DNA of 53,710 bases from Cytospora piceicola (GCA_023375675.1 JALQBC010000086.1:1-53710), one strand, 5' to 3'. Shown: positions 11,501 through 23,680, numbered from the stretch's first letter. Notes: generated by a model not told the origin, from the letters alone. A program made the numbers and translations.

Positions 11501-13626
11501 ACCTTCCCTCCGAGAAGACTTTATCTTATAATCGGCGTGGACCTAACCGAGGGCTATAGGCTACGTAACAGCCTACCTTTAAACTAAACCTATAAATCGA
11601 GCTTTAGAACGCGATAACGATAGCGTTGTCTACTAACGAGAAGCACGTTCGATTTAACGACCTTTTTAATCGATCTGAGGGGGTGGAAGGCGATATTCTG
11701 AACGACGTTGAAGACGGCGTTACCCCTGAAGAGGTTATTGCAGAGGACTATCTCCTGCTACCTTTACGCACTTAAAATGGTCTACTAGACCCTTTACGAC
11801 GAGAACTTCCCTCCCGGGCGGCTCGGAATTCGAAACGCTATCTAGAAGAGCGTTTTTACCCTACAGGCTTTAATACTAAGGGTAAGAATGGCCCTGATTA
11901 TAAGGGCAAAGGCAAGGCTAAAGACCCCGGTAAGGGCATTAAATCTACGGTACTGTTAGCTGTAAAGGTTCCCTACTAGTATTACGAATTAGCCGTAGAA
12001 TCCTTATGTCTTTCGGCGATAAAGGTCGCCTATATTATCGAATTAAAAGGGGTACTAAAGAACTTTAAACAGGCTATGTAGAGAGACGATTTCGAGCGAC
12101 GATAGGCCCCGGCCTGCTTGGAATAGCTAGGCAAATTGAGGGATAAAGAGGTCTATACCCTTTAGAAACTAGACCCTAAGGATTAGGTGCTGCTGTCGAA
12201 GTGGGTTTTCGATTAGAAGGAAGACCTTAATAACCCCCTAAAGGAACTACAGGCTAAAGCTTATCTCGTTGTCTGTAGAAATTATAAGGATAACTAGAAC
12301 TAGGCTATTTAAGATATCTACGCCGCCGTAGTATCGTTAACCTTTATGAAGCTATTTTTTTCCTATATGGCTATTATAGATCTCGAGGCTGAGTAGTTCG
12401 ATTTTGAGATAGCCTTTCTTAATACAGAGATCCCGGAAAGGGTCCGTATATTTGTATGTTAACCGCTTAGATTTAAGGATGGTTCTCGGAAGTAGTAGCT
12501 ATTGAAAAAGACTTTGTACGGCTTGTCCCGGAGCCCTCGATAGTGGTTTTAGACGATTACTCCCTTTCTTTTCCGGCTCGGTTTTAAGTAATTCGATATC
12601 GATATATGCTTTTTTAAGTACGAGAAGCTCGGCATCCTGCTAATTTTATACGTCGACGATATACTTATCGCGGCGAGAAATAAGAAGGATATTAAATAAG
12701 TGGTAGACGATATTAACGACGTGTTCCTTTTAAAGAGATTAGGTGAGCTTAAGCGCTTTTTGGGTATCTACCTTTATCGGAATCGTAATACCCGTATAGT
12801 TACGATGTCTTAAAAGTAATATATAAAGGCTATTATCGAAAACTATAGCTACGGAAGCCTAAACGCCGTTTATACGCTATAGCTAGCTAATTTCTAGCTG
12901 CCTAAGTATTAGGTCCCTGATAAGGTAAAGAAGAAGCTATATTAAAAGAGGACCGGCTTCCTGAATTAGCTTTTAATTAATACCCGGCCGGATGCTACGT
13001 TTACTGTGAATTAGCTCTATAAGGCTAATTCTAAGCCTACGGAAGATTATTTCTCGTTAATGAAATATCTCTTTCGGTACTTAACGGGCAGCACCTATTA
13101 TTCTATCGTCCTTAGAGGAAAACTGCCTCTGGACCGGCTTCTTAGCTGCTATACCGATACCGCTTTTGCCGACGATCCCTTTACTAGAAGGTCTACTAGA
13201 GGATACGTGATCTTTCTCGGAAAAGCCTTTATAATATGGAAATCTAAGCTACAGACTATCGTTACTCTGTTTACCTTAGAAGCTGAGTTTATTAACCTGA
13301 CGTTAGCCGGCTAGGCTTTAATCTGGTTAAAGGCCTTTGTGGAGGAATTCGGCCTACTTTAGAAGACTTTATTGCTTCTGTTTACGGATAGCCGGAACGC
13401 TTAGGCTGCGGTACTAAATCTATAAGGATCGGCTAAGACTAGATATATTAATCTACGTTATAAATAGATTACGGAACAGACTGCTAAAGGTATGTTTAAC
13501 CTACGTTACGAGGGAATAAACGAGATAGCTGCTGATGGCTTTACGAAGGGCCTAGATAGGCTAAAGTATAAGGAATTTGTACGGATACTAGGTTTCGAGG
13601 TTAAGAAGGCCCGGAACGGAGATTAA
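8521..13626 (+). pseudogene. Copia Gag-Pol polyprotein, one frame with many TAG/TAA stops
   Basis: All recognisable segments share one frame, which ends at the TAA of 13624-13626. The N-terminus is unclear; the frame is legible from about 8521-8593. Visible in order: an acidic, then Pro/Leu-rich start; a zinc-knuckle-like Cys cluster near 9649-9755; a protease-like 'VVDLRASDFLFNS' near 9980; an integrase zinc segment ending 'GLCEPCF' near 10500; an integrase core with 'RCDNGIEF' near 10770-10795 and 'NGASERAGKTL' at 10894; a reverse transcriptase with YVDD at 12649-12660; and an RNase H with 'YTDTAFADD' near 13150 and 'TLEAEFINLTLAG' near 13275. Stops sit where Gln (CAG, CAA) or Trp (TGG) would be expected. 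No frameshift is needed over roughly 5 kb, so point mutation alone killed it. Confidence 0.92.
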
Positions 13627-13860
13627 AGCTAGAAGATGATTGGAACAGATTTAGGCCGTTAGAAGGTTTAGGGCGCTATAGGCGACGAAAACGATATGGA
13701 AATAAACGATTAGAAACGGTTTATTTAGGTCTCTGTAATTTAGATTAAAAGCGATAAAAAGCGACGATTAGGAGGGCTAAATCGAGGCTAAAGGCTTAAA
13801 CACTATAGTATATATTTCGATTGCCTAATTAGGTAACCTCTCTTTAGGCATTAGTAGCCC

Positions 13861-13873
13861 GGCTAAGGGGGTG
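13861..13873 (+). promoter_or_regulatory. Polypurine tract before the 3' LTR
   Basis: GGCTAAGGGGGTG directly precedes the 3' LTR. This is the position and composition expected of the plus-strand primer of an LTR retroelement. Confidence 0.65.
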
Positions 13874-14016
13874 TGTCGTATAGGCCTGAGGGTGGTCTGT
13901 GCGTTAGGTCTAGCCGGCCCGACTATATGCCGTTTGTTTATAGTATACCTTAGTTTCTGGCGATGCTATCGCTATAGTTAGATTGAATTAACAACCACGT
14001 AACCCACATCGCAACA
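13874..14016 (+). repeat. 3' LTR of the copia element (143 bp)
   Basis: It starts TGTCGTATAGG and ends ATCGCAACA. It differs from the 5' LTR at 10 positions by my count, all transitions. Confidence 0.93.
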
Positions 14017-14021
14017 AAGAG
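14017..14021. repeat. Right target-site duplication AAGAG
   Basis: Identical to 7980-7984 and immediately follows the 3' LTR. Confidence 0.92.
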
Positions 14022-15136
14022 TGAGAGAATGTATATTTGTGTGTGTGTGTGTGTTTGTGTGACTGACGCCGTAACTCGGCGTGCGGTTTGTTGTGCGACA
14101 AGTACGTCGTGATAGGTGGTCCGGTCTCTGGCCCGGACATTCAAGGACTAGAGAACATGGTGGAACACGGAGCCTTGCACCTTGGAATAGCTAGAGGTTA
14201 GCATTAGCAGCTTCTTGGCTTTGAGGAGTGGTGGAAACGCGGAAATGAATACTCTAGCCTCTTGGCCTGGCGAGTGGGAGTCGGCAATTCAGTTGGAGCC
14301 GGCTTGATGGACGGACAGACCAGACATTGAAGGTCAGAATGGGTGAAGTCCATGTGCAAAGTAAGTATACACAACAGCAACATACCACTCGATTCAGTCC
14401 GTCTAAAGCCACACACTGAGCTGCGCCATTCAATACACCCACATATACGGAACATTGAAGGAGGAGGTCCCTCTCACTCCTTTGGGTCCTAGTCCAGCGT
14501 CACAAGCTGTGCGGTCTTGGAGACGCGGTGGACTTAGATAGTTTCACTGCGGCCGGCCTTCCGCTGTAGATTACTCCACGGCCAAGGACTAGTCTGAACC
14601 CTGCCTGTGACTCCTGGATTACCCGTGCTCCTACCTTTACATTTCCTCTTTGGCTCGCCGCTATACGATATCCCATGGATGTTATAATTATGCTTCGTGC
14701 TATGCATCTTTACCGTCTTCTGTCTGTCTCTTGCATCTATAGTCCGGGGACAGCTGCATGTGTCCCTGTCCTCCCTCCTCCCGGCTTGCATTTCTGAGCT
14801 TCCTATAGCTCCAACCCATCTCTAGCACAGCGCAATTCAGCCTGCTTGACGACGGACGATAGACGACAAAGAGGAAAGGCGATAATATATCGGCCAGGCT
14901 ACATAAAAAATATCCCCCCCCCCCTCCCCCTATAGACAGTGATCTTGTTGACAGCTATTCCGTCTACTCTTTCATTGGCCACAGATCACAGCCCAACCAT
15001 CTCTAGGTTTCCAGGTGTTTGAAAGCTTTTCTAAGACTGAGGATTATAGCTACGACCTGTCTTCAGAATGCGCCAACCCAAAGGACCCTCTTTCGTTCTT
15101 CGAAGCTATGTACCACATGCAGCTTTCTGTCCGTCT
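14022..15136. other. Intergenic between the copia element and the protease pseudogene
   Basis: This stretch contains a short GT-rich run near 14037-14060, one copy of the dispersed repeat (14522-14672) and a C-run near 14915. I find no recognisable gene. Confidence 0.4.
14522..14672 (+). repeat. Partial copy of dispersed repeat family (copy A)
   Basis: It opens GACGCGGTGGAC, close to the family anchor GATGCGGTGGGC. It continues through GGATTACCCGTGCTCC and TTTGGCTC in the same order as the copy at 30131. The distal anchors are not clear here. Confidence 0.5.
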
Positions 15137-18100
15137 CTATCTTGTCTCCTCCCTGTGGCTAGCATCCATGGACCGAGACATGCCGTGCTGAACTCTCGCC
15201 TGTAGCCTCTCCAAATGCTGAAACATTGATGCTACTGGGCTGTAGCCTAGAGCTCGTCTTCCAGTTCCTGATACCTTATGCCCTGAGCGTCCAGTTCCTC
15301 TATCGACACCGTGAGCTGGTTCCGTCAGTTCTGTATCCTGTTGTCGGCGAAAGCAAGCCCATCCAGCAACCTTTGTATAACTGTACGCCGCGACCGAGCG
15401 TGATGTAATTAGCCCTCGACACATGGGACATTCGTCGTATGCAGCCTCGCTGCCAGCTCCTTTATCGCTTTCAGGTTCTCTGTGTCCTCGTCCAGCAACG
15501 CTAGCGTCTACAAGGTTGTCTGATGCTGAAGAGGTCGAGGGCATATACGCATCGAGCAGTTGAACAATCGCCTTCTCTAGCTGCTGACGGATGTGGTCGC
15601 ACTGGCACTTCCTGTCGCGCAGGGTGGTCTTGGCCCGAATACCGTTTCCACGGGCCCTCCTCAATGCGTTGATGATCGATTGGGTACTGCTGTCTTCGGC
15701 TCTTCCTTTTGGCTGTTCCTGTGCTTATTCCTGTTCCTGTTCCTCAATGCTTGAGAGCTCTACAGACCCGTCAAAAGCAGGAACAGTTCCGGGCCGGCTC
15801 GAAATTGGTCCGGCAGAATAATGGCTCGCAGGAACTGACGCCAATGAGATAAGTCAATGCCCTTCTCGTCCTTATACGCAGGGAGCCCAACACGCATGGC
15901 TTTGTCTGACGCAGCGGCCGGTGCGAAGATGCCACAGTTAAGCGTACCTGGTAACTGCGGTCTTGCCCACGGTTCTGTGACCCAGATCCAGGCGTCCCAG
16001 GAGTCGTATGATGGAGGGAGAGCCTTTGTGACGATGGCCTCTGCGGCAGCTGATGCGGCGGCGGTATGCCGGGCCGAGGGGAGTGAGTCGATTCGGGTGG
16101 CTGTCTTGGAGCCGAGGTGCAGCCATAGGCAAACCCAGTGGCCTACGCTGCTGTTTGTGTCCGGTTTATTTTCTGGCCATCTGCCGCTTTTTCTCCAGCT
16201 CCAGCTCCAGCTCCTGTCTCTGTCCCTGCTCTTGTCTTGGTGGCGGCGGCTGTTGCTGGTGGTAGTAGTGGTTGCGGTCATCTTTAGCTGAGCTTGTGGG
16301 AATGTGGAGGATAATGCCGACGAATACCTGAGCATATCTCTGCTCGTCGTGCTGGAAGATGCGCATCTTCAGTCTTCCAGCTTCCCATGCATTGATGTCG
16401 TACCTATCACAGGCGGCCGCAGGTGGCCTGCTCTCGTTACGATTGCTGTTAACATCCGCGTTCGCTTGTGCTTGTGGTGATGGTGGGAATTAAGATGGTG
16501 GGAATTGAGATGGTGGTTGTATAGCCAGAGAGTCTAGGGTGTACACATCCACGACACGGCTGACCAGCATGTCCATGTACCCATTCACCACGTAGTCATT
16601 GAGCATTGCTCCAATCTCCAGTGATGTCATCATGGCTGCTGCGTAAGTGTCGACTGGCTGAGCCCAGTAGGGAGTTGCGGAGTGGCTGTAGCCGGTATGG
16701 TCCTCCGCGATATTATCGTCCCCCTTGTCATCGTCACCACCGCATAGATCCACCACCAAGGGCTCATCTTGCCGACACCTCTTCGCCTGCGAGGCAGTCA
16801 ATGCCTATGTCTCTGCCTCAACGACTTCTGCTTCCTGGGCATGTACCTGATGCTTCCTTTTCTGGTCGAAAGAGTCAGACCCATACGGAAGACTCAAGGG
16901 TGGTGGCGTTCTGCCCTCGTCTACTGCCACCTGCGGGGACGTTTGCGGTGGCACATAGCTTAGGGGTGTCTCCTGTGCGATGGAGAAGGATTGGGAACGA
17001 GCTGGGTTTGTCGGTGTGTCGTCAGTAGCACCGTCCAGGCCCATGTAGATGTCTCCGCCGCCATCATCATCGTCATCATCATCATCGTCATCATCATCAT
17101 CATCATCATCCGACTCCCCAAGAAGAACACCGAGCTCTCTGGTCTCTTCTCCTCTATCTGATCTTCCAACCTCTACGTCATATGCAACCTCGACCTTGAC
17201 CGGGTGATCGGCTTGGGCGGCAGCTTGTTGGGCAGGAACTTCAGGACGGACATCGAGGGCATGTTCGGCGTCGGAGCCAGCGGGAAGGGACGGCGGTGGC
17301 AGAGGCTGTTCTTGGGGAAAAGATGCATCGACTGCAAAGAGTGGTTGGAGGTCAGCCACAGGCTAGATCGAGCGTTGCTTGCAACGCCCTCGCCATTCTC
17401 CGACTAGGGAGCGGACGAGGGCAGCATTGGGGAAAAGGAGAGAAGGGAGCAAGGAAGGAAGGAAGGGGGAAGCGACAAAAAGGGAGGCTACTTACAGTGC
17501 CCCAGGGCCTCTGTAAGGTCCCGCATTGTAAAGTCTGAACGAAATCTTGCTGCTGCGATGCATCATCGCCATCCGGTGATGTAGTGCGACCACGCTGCCG
17601 TTGCTACCTGGCGTGGCGCTGCGTGCAGACTTCGACATAGAAGTCTTCCAAGTCGGTATTAGGGTGCAACTTCTAGAGCAGCTTGATCCCAGCCTTGGAG
17701 GTGCAGAGGCTACTGTTTTGGAAGTAAAGGTAGAAGTAGTTGTGGGTCGGCCAGTCGAACTTCTGCGCAAGCTGCAACAGCCTCCACTGGTGGCGAAGTT
17801 CCCTAAACCGGTGCTCCCACGTCGTGTCGAGGATGGCGACCATCTGGCTCCTGCTGAGCCTCGTTGCGACCCCGTTAGGGAATGGCAGTCGAGAGGTGTT
17901 GTTATTGCCTGCCTTCATGCCTGTGTCCGCCTTGTCTGCATCACCCACGCCGCCACTTGGGCTTGGAACGTGGTCTGCGTGGACCTGTTCCTCCTGAAGA
18001 TCCTCATACAGGTCGCAGAGTCTCGGCCAGTATTCGAAGGCCCTCGAAAGCGACTGTTCCGAACCCTGCAGGAAGCCGCTCATCTCGTCGACGAGGGTTC

Positions 18101-18359
18101 TCAGCTCTGTCACTCTCATCGAGGTCAAGTTCGAGTTCAAGGCTTCCTGGCGCGCGCTTCGACGGAGGCCGCGGGGTGGTGCAGGTCCGGTGAGTGTTGG
18201 CGGTGCGAGGTTCTTTAGCGACTGGGATGGCATTGCGTGCCGGGAGTTGGTGGCGGAGGTGGATTCCTGCCGGCGTGGACGTCCGCGACCACGACGACCA
18301 CGACGACCACGACGACCAGGTCCAGGACCACTTCCTCGTTTCGGTGGCCTAGAAGGCAT
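15137..18359 (-). pseudogene. Ulp1/C48-type cysteine protease gene, decayed
   Basis: A minus-strand gene runs from an ATG at 18359. The first frame (to 17673) begins with a basic RGRPRR, AT-hook-like stretch at residues 22-31 and contains 'FDWPTHNYFYLYFQ'. It then meets TAG, but coding continues in frame to a GTAAGT near 17492. A probable intron ends in TTTGCAG near 17331. The next frame (17330-16166) holds a poly-Asp run and is cut by TAG at 16805 and TAA at 16490. The catalytic part (16335-15760) reads 'VGHWVCLWLHL', 'TRIDSLPS' and 'RPQLPGTLNCGIFA', matching the His, Asp, Gln and Cys boxes of Ulp1-like peptidases (His 16138-16140, Asp 16087-16089, Cys 15934-15936). A frame change is needed just before the His box. 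A final frame (about 15735-15137) gives a basic, Cys-containing tail. C48 peptidases usually cleave SUMO-type modifiers. In fungal accessory regions such genes can also be of transposon origin, which is inference. The stops make a functional full-length protein unlikely. Confidence 0.65.
17061..17111 (-). repeat. GAT/GAC trinucleotide run (poly-Asp)
   Basis: A CAT/CGT triplet run on the plus strand reads as about 16 consecutive Asp codons in the minus-strand protease gene. It is length-variable low-complexity sequence. Confidence 0.85.
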
Positions 18360-18503
18360 CTTGAGATGGGGCTTGGCTATGTCGTGGTGGGTGTCGTGTG
18401 GTATTTCTATTTAGATAGTTAAGTAGTGTCAATATTGGGGCATCGAGGGCAGCAGCAGGCTTGCTTACCTAAGCATCAGCGTCATCACATGCTCCTGTGT
18501 CGG

Positions 18504-18545
18504 ACGGTACGTACCAAGGTAGATAGGTACTTAGGTACGTACCGT
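18504..18545. repeat. 12-bp inverted repeat upstream of the protease gene
   Basis: ACGGTACGTACC at 18504-18515 is the exact reverse complement of 18534-18545, with an 18-nt spacer. It lies about 150 bp upstream of the protease ATG. It could be a regulatory palindrome or an element end. Confidence 0.6.
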
Positions 18546-19105
18546 AGACCTGTGCACTGTGTGAAGTGATATATCGCAAGTGGCCTCAAATGCAATGTCA
18601 AACACTCAATATACAGGACAATATACGAATGAAAATGATCATCAATCATGAGTCACTTACAGGATACCAGAATACTATAAGCGTTGGCTGATTTGCAACA
18701 TTGCATACTAGATTTCTTCCGTCGTCGTGTTGTTGCGATGTGCGTCCGGGTGAAAAGCCAGCCCACTTGCTTATCTCCCAGTTTGTTCCGTAACTCTGAG
18801 AGGTACGGATGGCCTGTTCTACGCCAGAATTACAACATTGCAAAATTCGCCATGTTGTGCGTGAGGCGCGTTCAGCGCGTCATTCGGTACATAGAGCTGC
18901 ATACAGTGTGGGCAACCCAGATGGTTGATACAACCTGCCATGGCGTTTTATGCGTCTGGAAGACGGCTAGTTGGCTGAAGATAAATATAGAGATCATAGT
19001 AACAGAAGTTGTCTGTTCGGTCTCTTTTGTCGCGGTTGCAGCGGTATAGGCTATGTACTCTTCAACGGCATACTTTGCTTGGTTGCGATAGACGGCGCTG
19101 TGAAA

Positions 19106-19214
19106 AAAGAAAAGACCGTGGGGGGAAAGCCGTGGAGACCAAAAGCCGTGGAAATGAAAAGCTGTGGAAATGAAAAGCCGTGGAGGGAAACTCGTAAACA
19201 CAGAAAAGCCGTGA
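19106..19214. repeat. 16-bp minisatellite in reverse orientation
   Basis: Six or seven 15-16-bp units of the type AAAAGCCGTGGAAATG are visible, with AAAAGACCGTGG and AAAAGCTGTGG as variants. The core AAAAGCCGTGG is the reverse complement of CCACGGCTTTT at 1998-2106. Confidence 0.8.
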
Positions 19215-19995
19215 GCGTCAGCCTCACTGGAATGAAGATACACCGCGCCCAAGCCAGGAAGTACAACAGAGGTTGGGGTGCCATCGTAGGCCTAAGAGAC
19301 GGCTTTTATAGCTGCGGTAGCAGGCCCTTTTCGTAGTAACTGCCTGCGCGACGTATGTTACCTCTGCTACTGCTACTACTTACCATGCTTATGCTCAACC
19401 AAAACGCACAGAAGTATATGTCCCACTAAGCCGCCCATCAACAGCAGGTAACTAGAGGCAACAAAAACAAGGACAAAGGAACGATAAAGGACCCGATGCC
19501 GATACCAATACGCGTCACTATGACCACGACCTCCACCAGCAGCCGCATCAGCACTACCAGCCTAGTAAGTACCGTAGTAGCTCTACGCTCGGCTAAGTGA
19601 TTATGGCCACCAAGACCAACAAGAGCCCAGCCGAGGGAAAAGGAGGTACCAACAGGGTCCCAGCAGCAGCTCATACTCTTCCTCTTTAATCGTCTACGAG
19701 CGGGGTGAGGTTCCAGTTATAAAATTCCTGTTAACAGTAATAGTGCTGCCAGACTCGATAAAGCTTACATTATTTATTAGTAGCACCACCAGCACCACCC
19801 TATTAGAAGAAGGTCAGCCTCGGACTAAGCATTAGCCCCGGGCTCCCTATACCCGGGCAAAAGAAAGGATCCTAGCACTTATTCGACCTAGAAGACAGAC
19901 GGCGACCTTCGCGAGCTTAATACCAGGAACATTAGCAGCCACCGCTTAGGTGTAGTTAACTCCTCTACCAACAATAAAAAAACAACGAGAGACAC
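19215..19995. other. Interval before the TIR transposon, no recognisable gene
   Basis: Short open stretches, for example a Pro/Gln/His-rich one near 19440-19670, show no domain. I see no supported gene. Confidence 0.4.
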
Positions 19996-20032
19996 TAAGT
20001 TAAATACCTTAGAAGTAGGCTACCCCCCCTTA
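19996..20032 (+). repeat. Left terminal inverted repeat (37 bp perfect)
   Basis: Exact reverse complement of 24100-24136, with seven C residues at 20023-20029. Confidence 0.9.
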
Positions 20033-20617
20033 CGGGCCACCTACTTACACAGTAAACAGCCTAAACAGCCTATATTTAAACAGCTGTATTAAATTGTATA
20101 AAATAGCTACTACTTTAAAAATAGGCTTATAATACTTATTATCTTTAAAAGGCTTTATAAATAGTAGTATTACTTAGTATATTATATTAAATTAAGTAAT
20201 ATATAATGTTAAAACTATATACTAAATACTGTTAAAGTATCCTTATAATATATATAGTAACGCTAACACTTACTATATATATACTTTTACTTAATAACTT
20301 TTTTAATATTACTTTTATAACTTTTATTTCTTTTATATATATATTAATAATAGTATTTAAAACTAAACTTTTAACTAAAAAGCTTATATATACTTTATTA
20401 TATAAGTTATTAAGTTTTAAACTTTTACTTATATAAATATTATATAGAAGTTTATATAATATAGTATAATTACTAATTAACAGGTTATAATAGTAAAATA
20501 ATAGAATAGTATAAATCTATATAGTATAATACTTTATATTAAACGTTATTTCTTCTTATAAATATAGCGATTAATTAAATATTAGTTTATATTAACTTTT
20601 TAAATCTGTTAATATAC

Positions 20618-20817
20618 TGTTAATAAGGCTTAAGGTAATATAAATACGATCGATCGTTTAGTCTGTTAGCTTAAGGTTATGTGTGTGTGTTTTCTAGGTT
20701 TAAAGCTATTTACAGGCCTAGTATAGAAACCTATCTATAAGCTAGACGGCTTAACAGTTCTGCCGCCCTACCGAGGCAGCAGGCCTAACCGCCTACCTAA
20801 CTAAGCAGCGTTTTATA
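20618..20817 (-). repeat. LTR of nested copia element (left)
   Basis: 200 bp, beginning TGTTAATAAGG and ending GCAGCGTTTTATA. Preceded by TATAC. Confidence 0.9.
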
Positions 20818-20899
20818 CTAATAGCTTTTCTGTTTTATAATAGCTTTATATTATCGATCTACTTATATTACCTATAGCTTTATACGTATAGGCTTCTAT

Positions 20900-22700
20900 A
20901 GCCCTATACGTATAAGCTTTTTTTAAATCGTCTGTAATACCTTTATAAATCGACGTCTTTTTAATTATCGCCCTTATTCGGTCTGCTATCGGACCGACTA
21001 TAAAGTATAATACCTACGGTATTATAAGCCGATACTTTCGGTTTACTATACTGTTTACGTCGTCGATTAAGCCTAATTTATATATCTTTCTACCTTAATT
21101 ATTAACTCGTTTAAATCGATTAAGCGTACTAAAGCCTTATTTAGCAATACCTTCGTTATTATATCGGCCGGATTATTATTACCGTTAATTTATTATATTT
21201 TATAAATCTCTTACCTTTTATATAACTAATATAACGATATAATATCGATTATTAGCCGTTTTTCTTTCGTTATATTTAACTTAACTAAACACTTATATAA
21301 CAAGTATAAGTCTATATAAATCGTAAAAAGAATCGTCGGAAAGTTTAATTAATCGGTAATTATCTTTTAAATAAATAAAATTATAACGTTAAAATCGAAA
21401 CTACTAGTTATACCGTAAATCTTTAATACTAAAACGTTTTATATAATACGTTTATATTTTATAAAAGATTAGTATAAAACGTTACCTTATATTTTATATT
21501 ATATATTATCGTTATTCTTTTCTTTATCGATAAGAACGATTATAAAGCCGATTTAAAAACTAAAATCTTAGTTAATTATAAAAAAACTATCGATAAAAAT
21601 AGTTAATTTAGCCTTTATTAAATCTAAAGCGATATATTATAAACCTTTTTCGACGTTTTTTATTTACTATTTAAGGCGTTAATTTAATAGCTTATAGTCT
21701 TTTATATTTAAGTTTTAAATTTAAATTACGATAAAGAGATTAAAGGCGGCTTTTAGCTAATAAATCGATATTAAATATACTTTATAAGTACGTTATTCGA
21801 AATACTTTTGAGTATAGTTAAACGCTTTCGGATTAACTTTCTCGATTTTAACGCTTTATTCCTTTTATTTAACCTCGATAAATCTATTATTATATATTAT
21901 TACTTTAATACTATTAAAATCGAAGAGAGTACTCGGCGAAAGCTTTATTTTAAGCTTATACTTAATCTCTACTTTTTAAATCTCCTCTTTTTTCGTTACC
22001 GAAAAAGCTAAAGTTCCGAGTATAAAAATATCGTCGGTTTATATACCGATAATACTAAAAGAGTTTTTACTACCGGCTATAATAAAAAGGTAAAAGTTAT
22101 ATATAAATATATTTATACCGAGTTTTATATAATAGTATTTATAATACGTCGTTTACTAATATACGCTTACTTTAATAATACTATAAAAAGGCTTTATAAG
22201 CTATATAATAGTATTTAAAAAGTACTAAGGCTTAAGTTCTTTTAATAATATAGTTAAAATTATTTATATTAACTTTAATTGTAATTAAAAGTAAGCTTAT
22301 ATAAGGTTATAAAACTTTATAATTATACTTATTCGGAGTAAAAATAAAGTAAAAACGGTAATAATATATTAACTAACTTTTTAAATCGTTAGTAATTAAG
22401 TAAAAATATCTTTTTTACCGACGTTATTATACTTTTAAATAATAAAATATAACTTTTTATACGGCTTTTTAATCTTATCTTTAATCTTATAAACTATTTA
22501 CGTTTTAAATAAACGGTATAAGCTATAAGCTTTTTAATTAAATAGCTTAAAACAGAAGACGTTATAGCCGATAAGGTTTATAATTTCTTTTATATTAAAC
22601 TTTTCGAAAGGCTTACTAAAACTAGTAATAACGCCGTTACGATATAGCTTTAAGGTTAAATCGTAGTTATCCTTTTCCTTTTAAGTAAGGAAGATAAGGG
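20900..22700 (-). pseudogene. Reverse transcriptase/RNase H remnant of nested copia
   Basis: On the minus strand the 22020-22070 region reads 'TDDIFILGTLAFS'-like sequence, in which TDD corresponds to the copia RT active site. A conserved linker follows near 21850-21780 ('IEKVNPKAFNYTQKYFE'). RNase H-terminal sequence near 21190-21130 reads 'NPADIITK' and 'NKALVRLIDLNEL'. Many TAA and TAG codons interrupt the frame, and the DNA is strongly AT-rich. The exact ORF limits cannot be drawn. Confidence 0.75.
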
Positions 22701-22769
22701 TAGCCGGGGTAGCCGGAGTAACTAGTTTAAGCTTATTTTTAAACTTAAAGGGCCGGCCGCGCTTCCGTA

Positions 22770-23010
22770 GCCTTTATAGTTCGGTCTGCGCCGGAGTAAC
22801 CGGTAGCTATAGCTCGGTTTACGCCGGACCGAGCAAAAGGGATACTTTAAAGGTCTATACCGGACCGAGTAAGGGGGATACTTTAAGGGTCTATACCGGG
22901 GTCTACGCCGGACCGAGCAAGGGGGATACTTTAAAGGTCTGTGTCGGACCGAGTAAAGAGGATACTCTAAGGGTCTGTACCGAGGTCTGCGCCAGACTAA
23001 GTAAGAGGAA
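22770..23010. repeat. GC-richer degenerate minisatellite inside nested copia
   Basis: About five imperfect copies of a 36-48-bp unit carry CCGGACCGAG, GGGGATACTTTAA and GGTCTATACC in order. It lies upstream of the RT region in the element's own orientation. Confidence 0.7.
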
Positions 23011-23680
23011 GAATCGAAAGGAAGGTTTTATCTTAAATAAAGGTTTTAAGCGCTTTTTAGTAAAAGAGTTCGTTTCGAGAAAAGGTCTTTACGATTAAAC
23101 GTTTCTCGCGTTCCTTGTAATAAAAGGAAAGGTCTTTATTGCTTTAAATAGAGATAACGTTTAAAGCCGTAAGGGTCTCGAGGTTTATTTATAGTAATAA
23201 TCTCGAGGTTATAATAAAGGGTAGATTATTAAGGTTATAGAGAAGGTTATCCTTAAAGGAATAAAGTTATTATAGTAAGGTTTTCGTAATAAGGTTCTTG
23301 TTAGTATATACTGTTACTTTACGATTTCCTTTTATTAAGACGTGCGAAGGTTAGTTATTAGTAAGAAGATAGTAAAAAGTAACGGTATATTTACGCGATA
23401 AAGTATACCGGTAGGTTGTAAAGTAGTTTTCTAAATAAATACGTCGCCGTTAAATTAGTTTAAAAAGGCCTTATAAAGGTCTATCGGTTAATATTAACTA
23501 CTTTCTAAAGGTTAGCTATACTTAAACAACTATAAATAGCCTTAATTTTAGCGTAGATCTTATAACTTAAAATATAATAAACAGCCTATAAAAAAGCCTT
23601 AATCGTTACAAAATAATCGTAAGAAAAATCTGCCTCTTTTAACCTTACTATTAGAAGTTACTTATATAACTATTAATTAG

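Larger units (their letters stand above)
7985..14016 (+). mobile_element. Complete Ty1/copia LTR retrotransposon, RIP-inactivated
   Basis: This 6,032-bp element has two 143-bp LTRs (7985-8127 and 13874-14016), each of the form TG...CA. It is flanked by the 5-bp duplication AAGAG (7980-7984 and 14017-14021). Between the LTRs one frame encodes Gag, protease, integrase, reverse transcriptase and RNase H in that order. Integrase before RT defines the copia superfamily. The coding frame is peppered with TAG and TAA codons. I count 10 differences between the two LTRs; all are C/T or G/A transitions, as expected from RIP. It cannot move by itself in its present form. The intact ends and duplication show a single clean insertion with no later rearrangement. 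Confidence 0.95.

Noticed and set aside
18504..18545. Inverted repeat as the end of a transposon carrying the protease gene
   Set aside because: Both arms lie together on one side of the gene, and no matching arm was found near 15100.
21808..22011. 67-codon plus-strand ORF inside the nested copia element
   Set aside because: It is the shadow of the minus-strand reverse transcriptase region.
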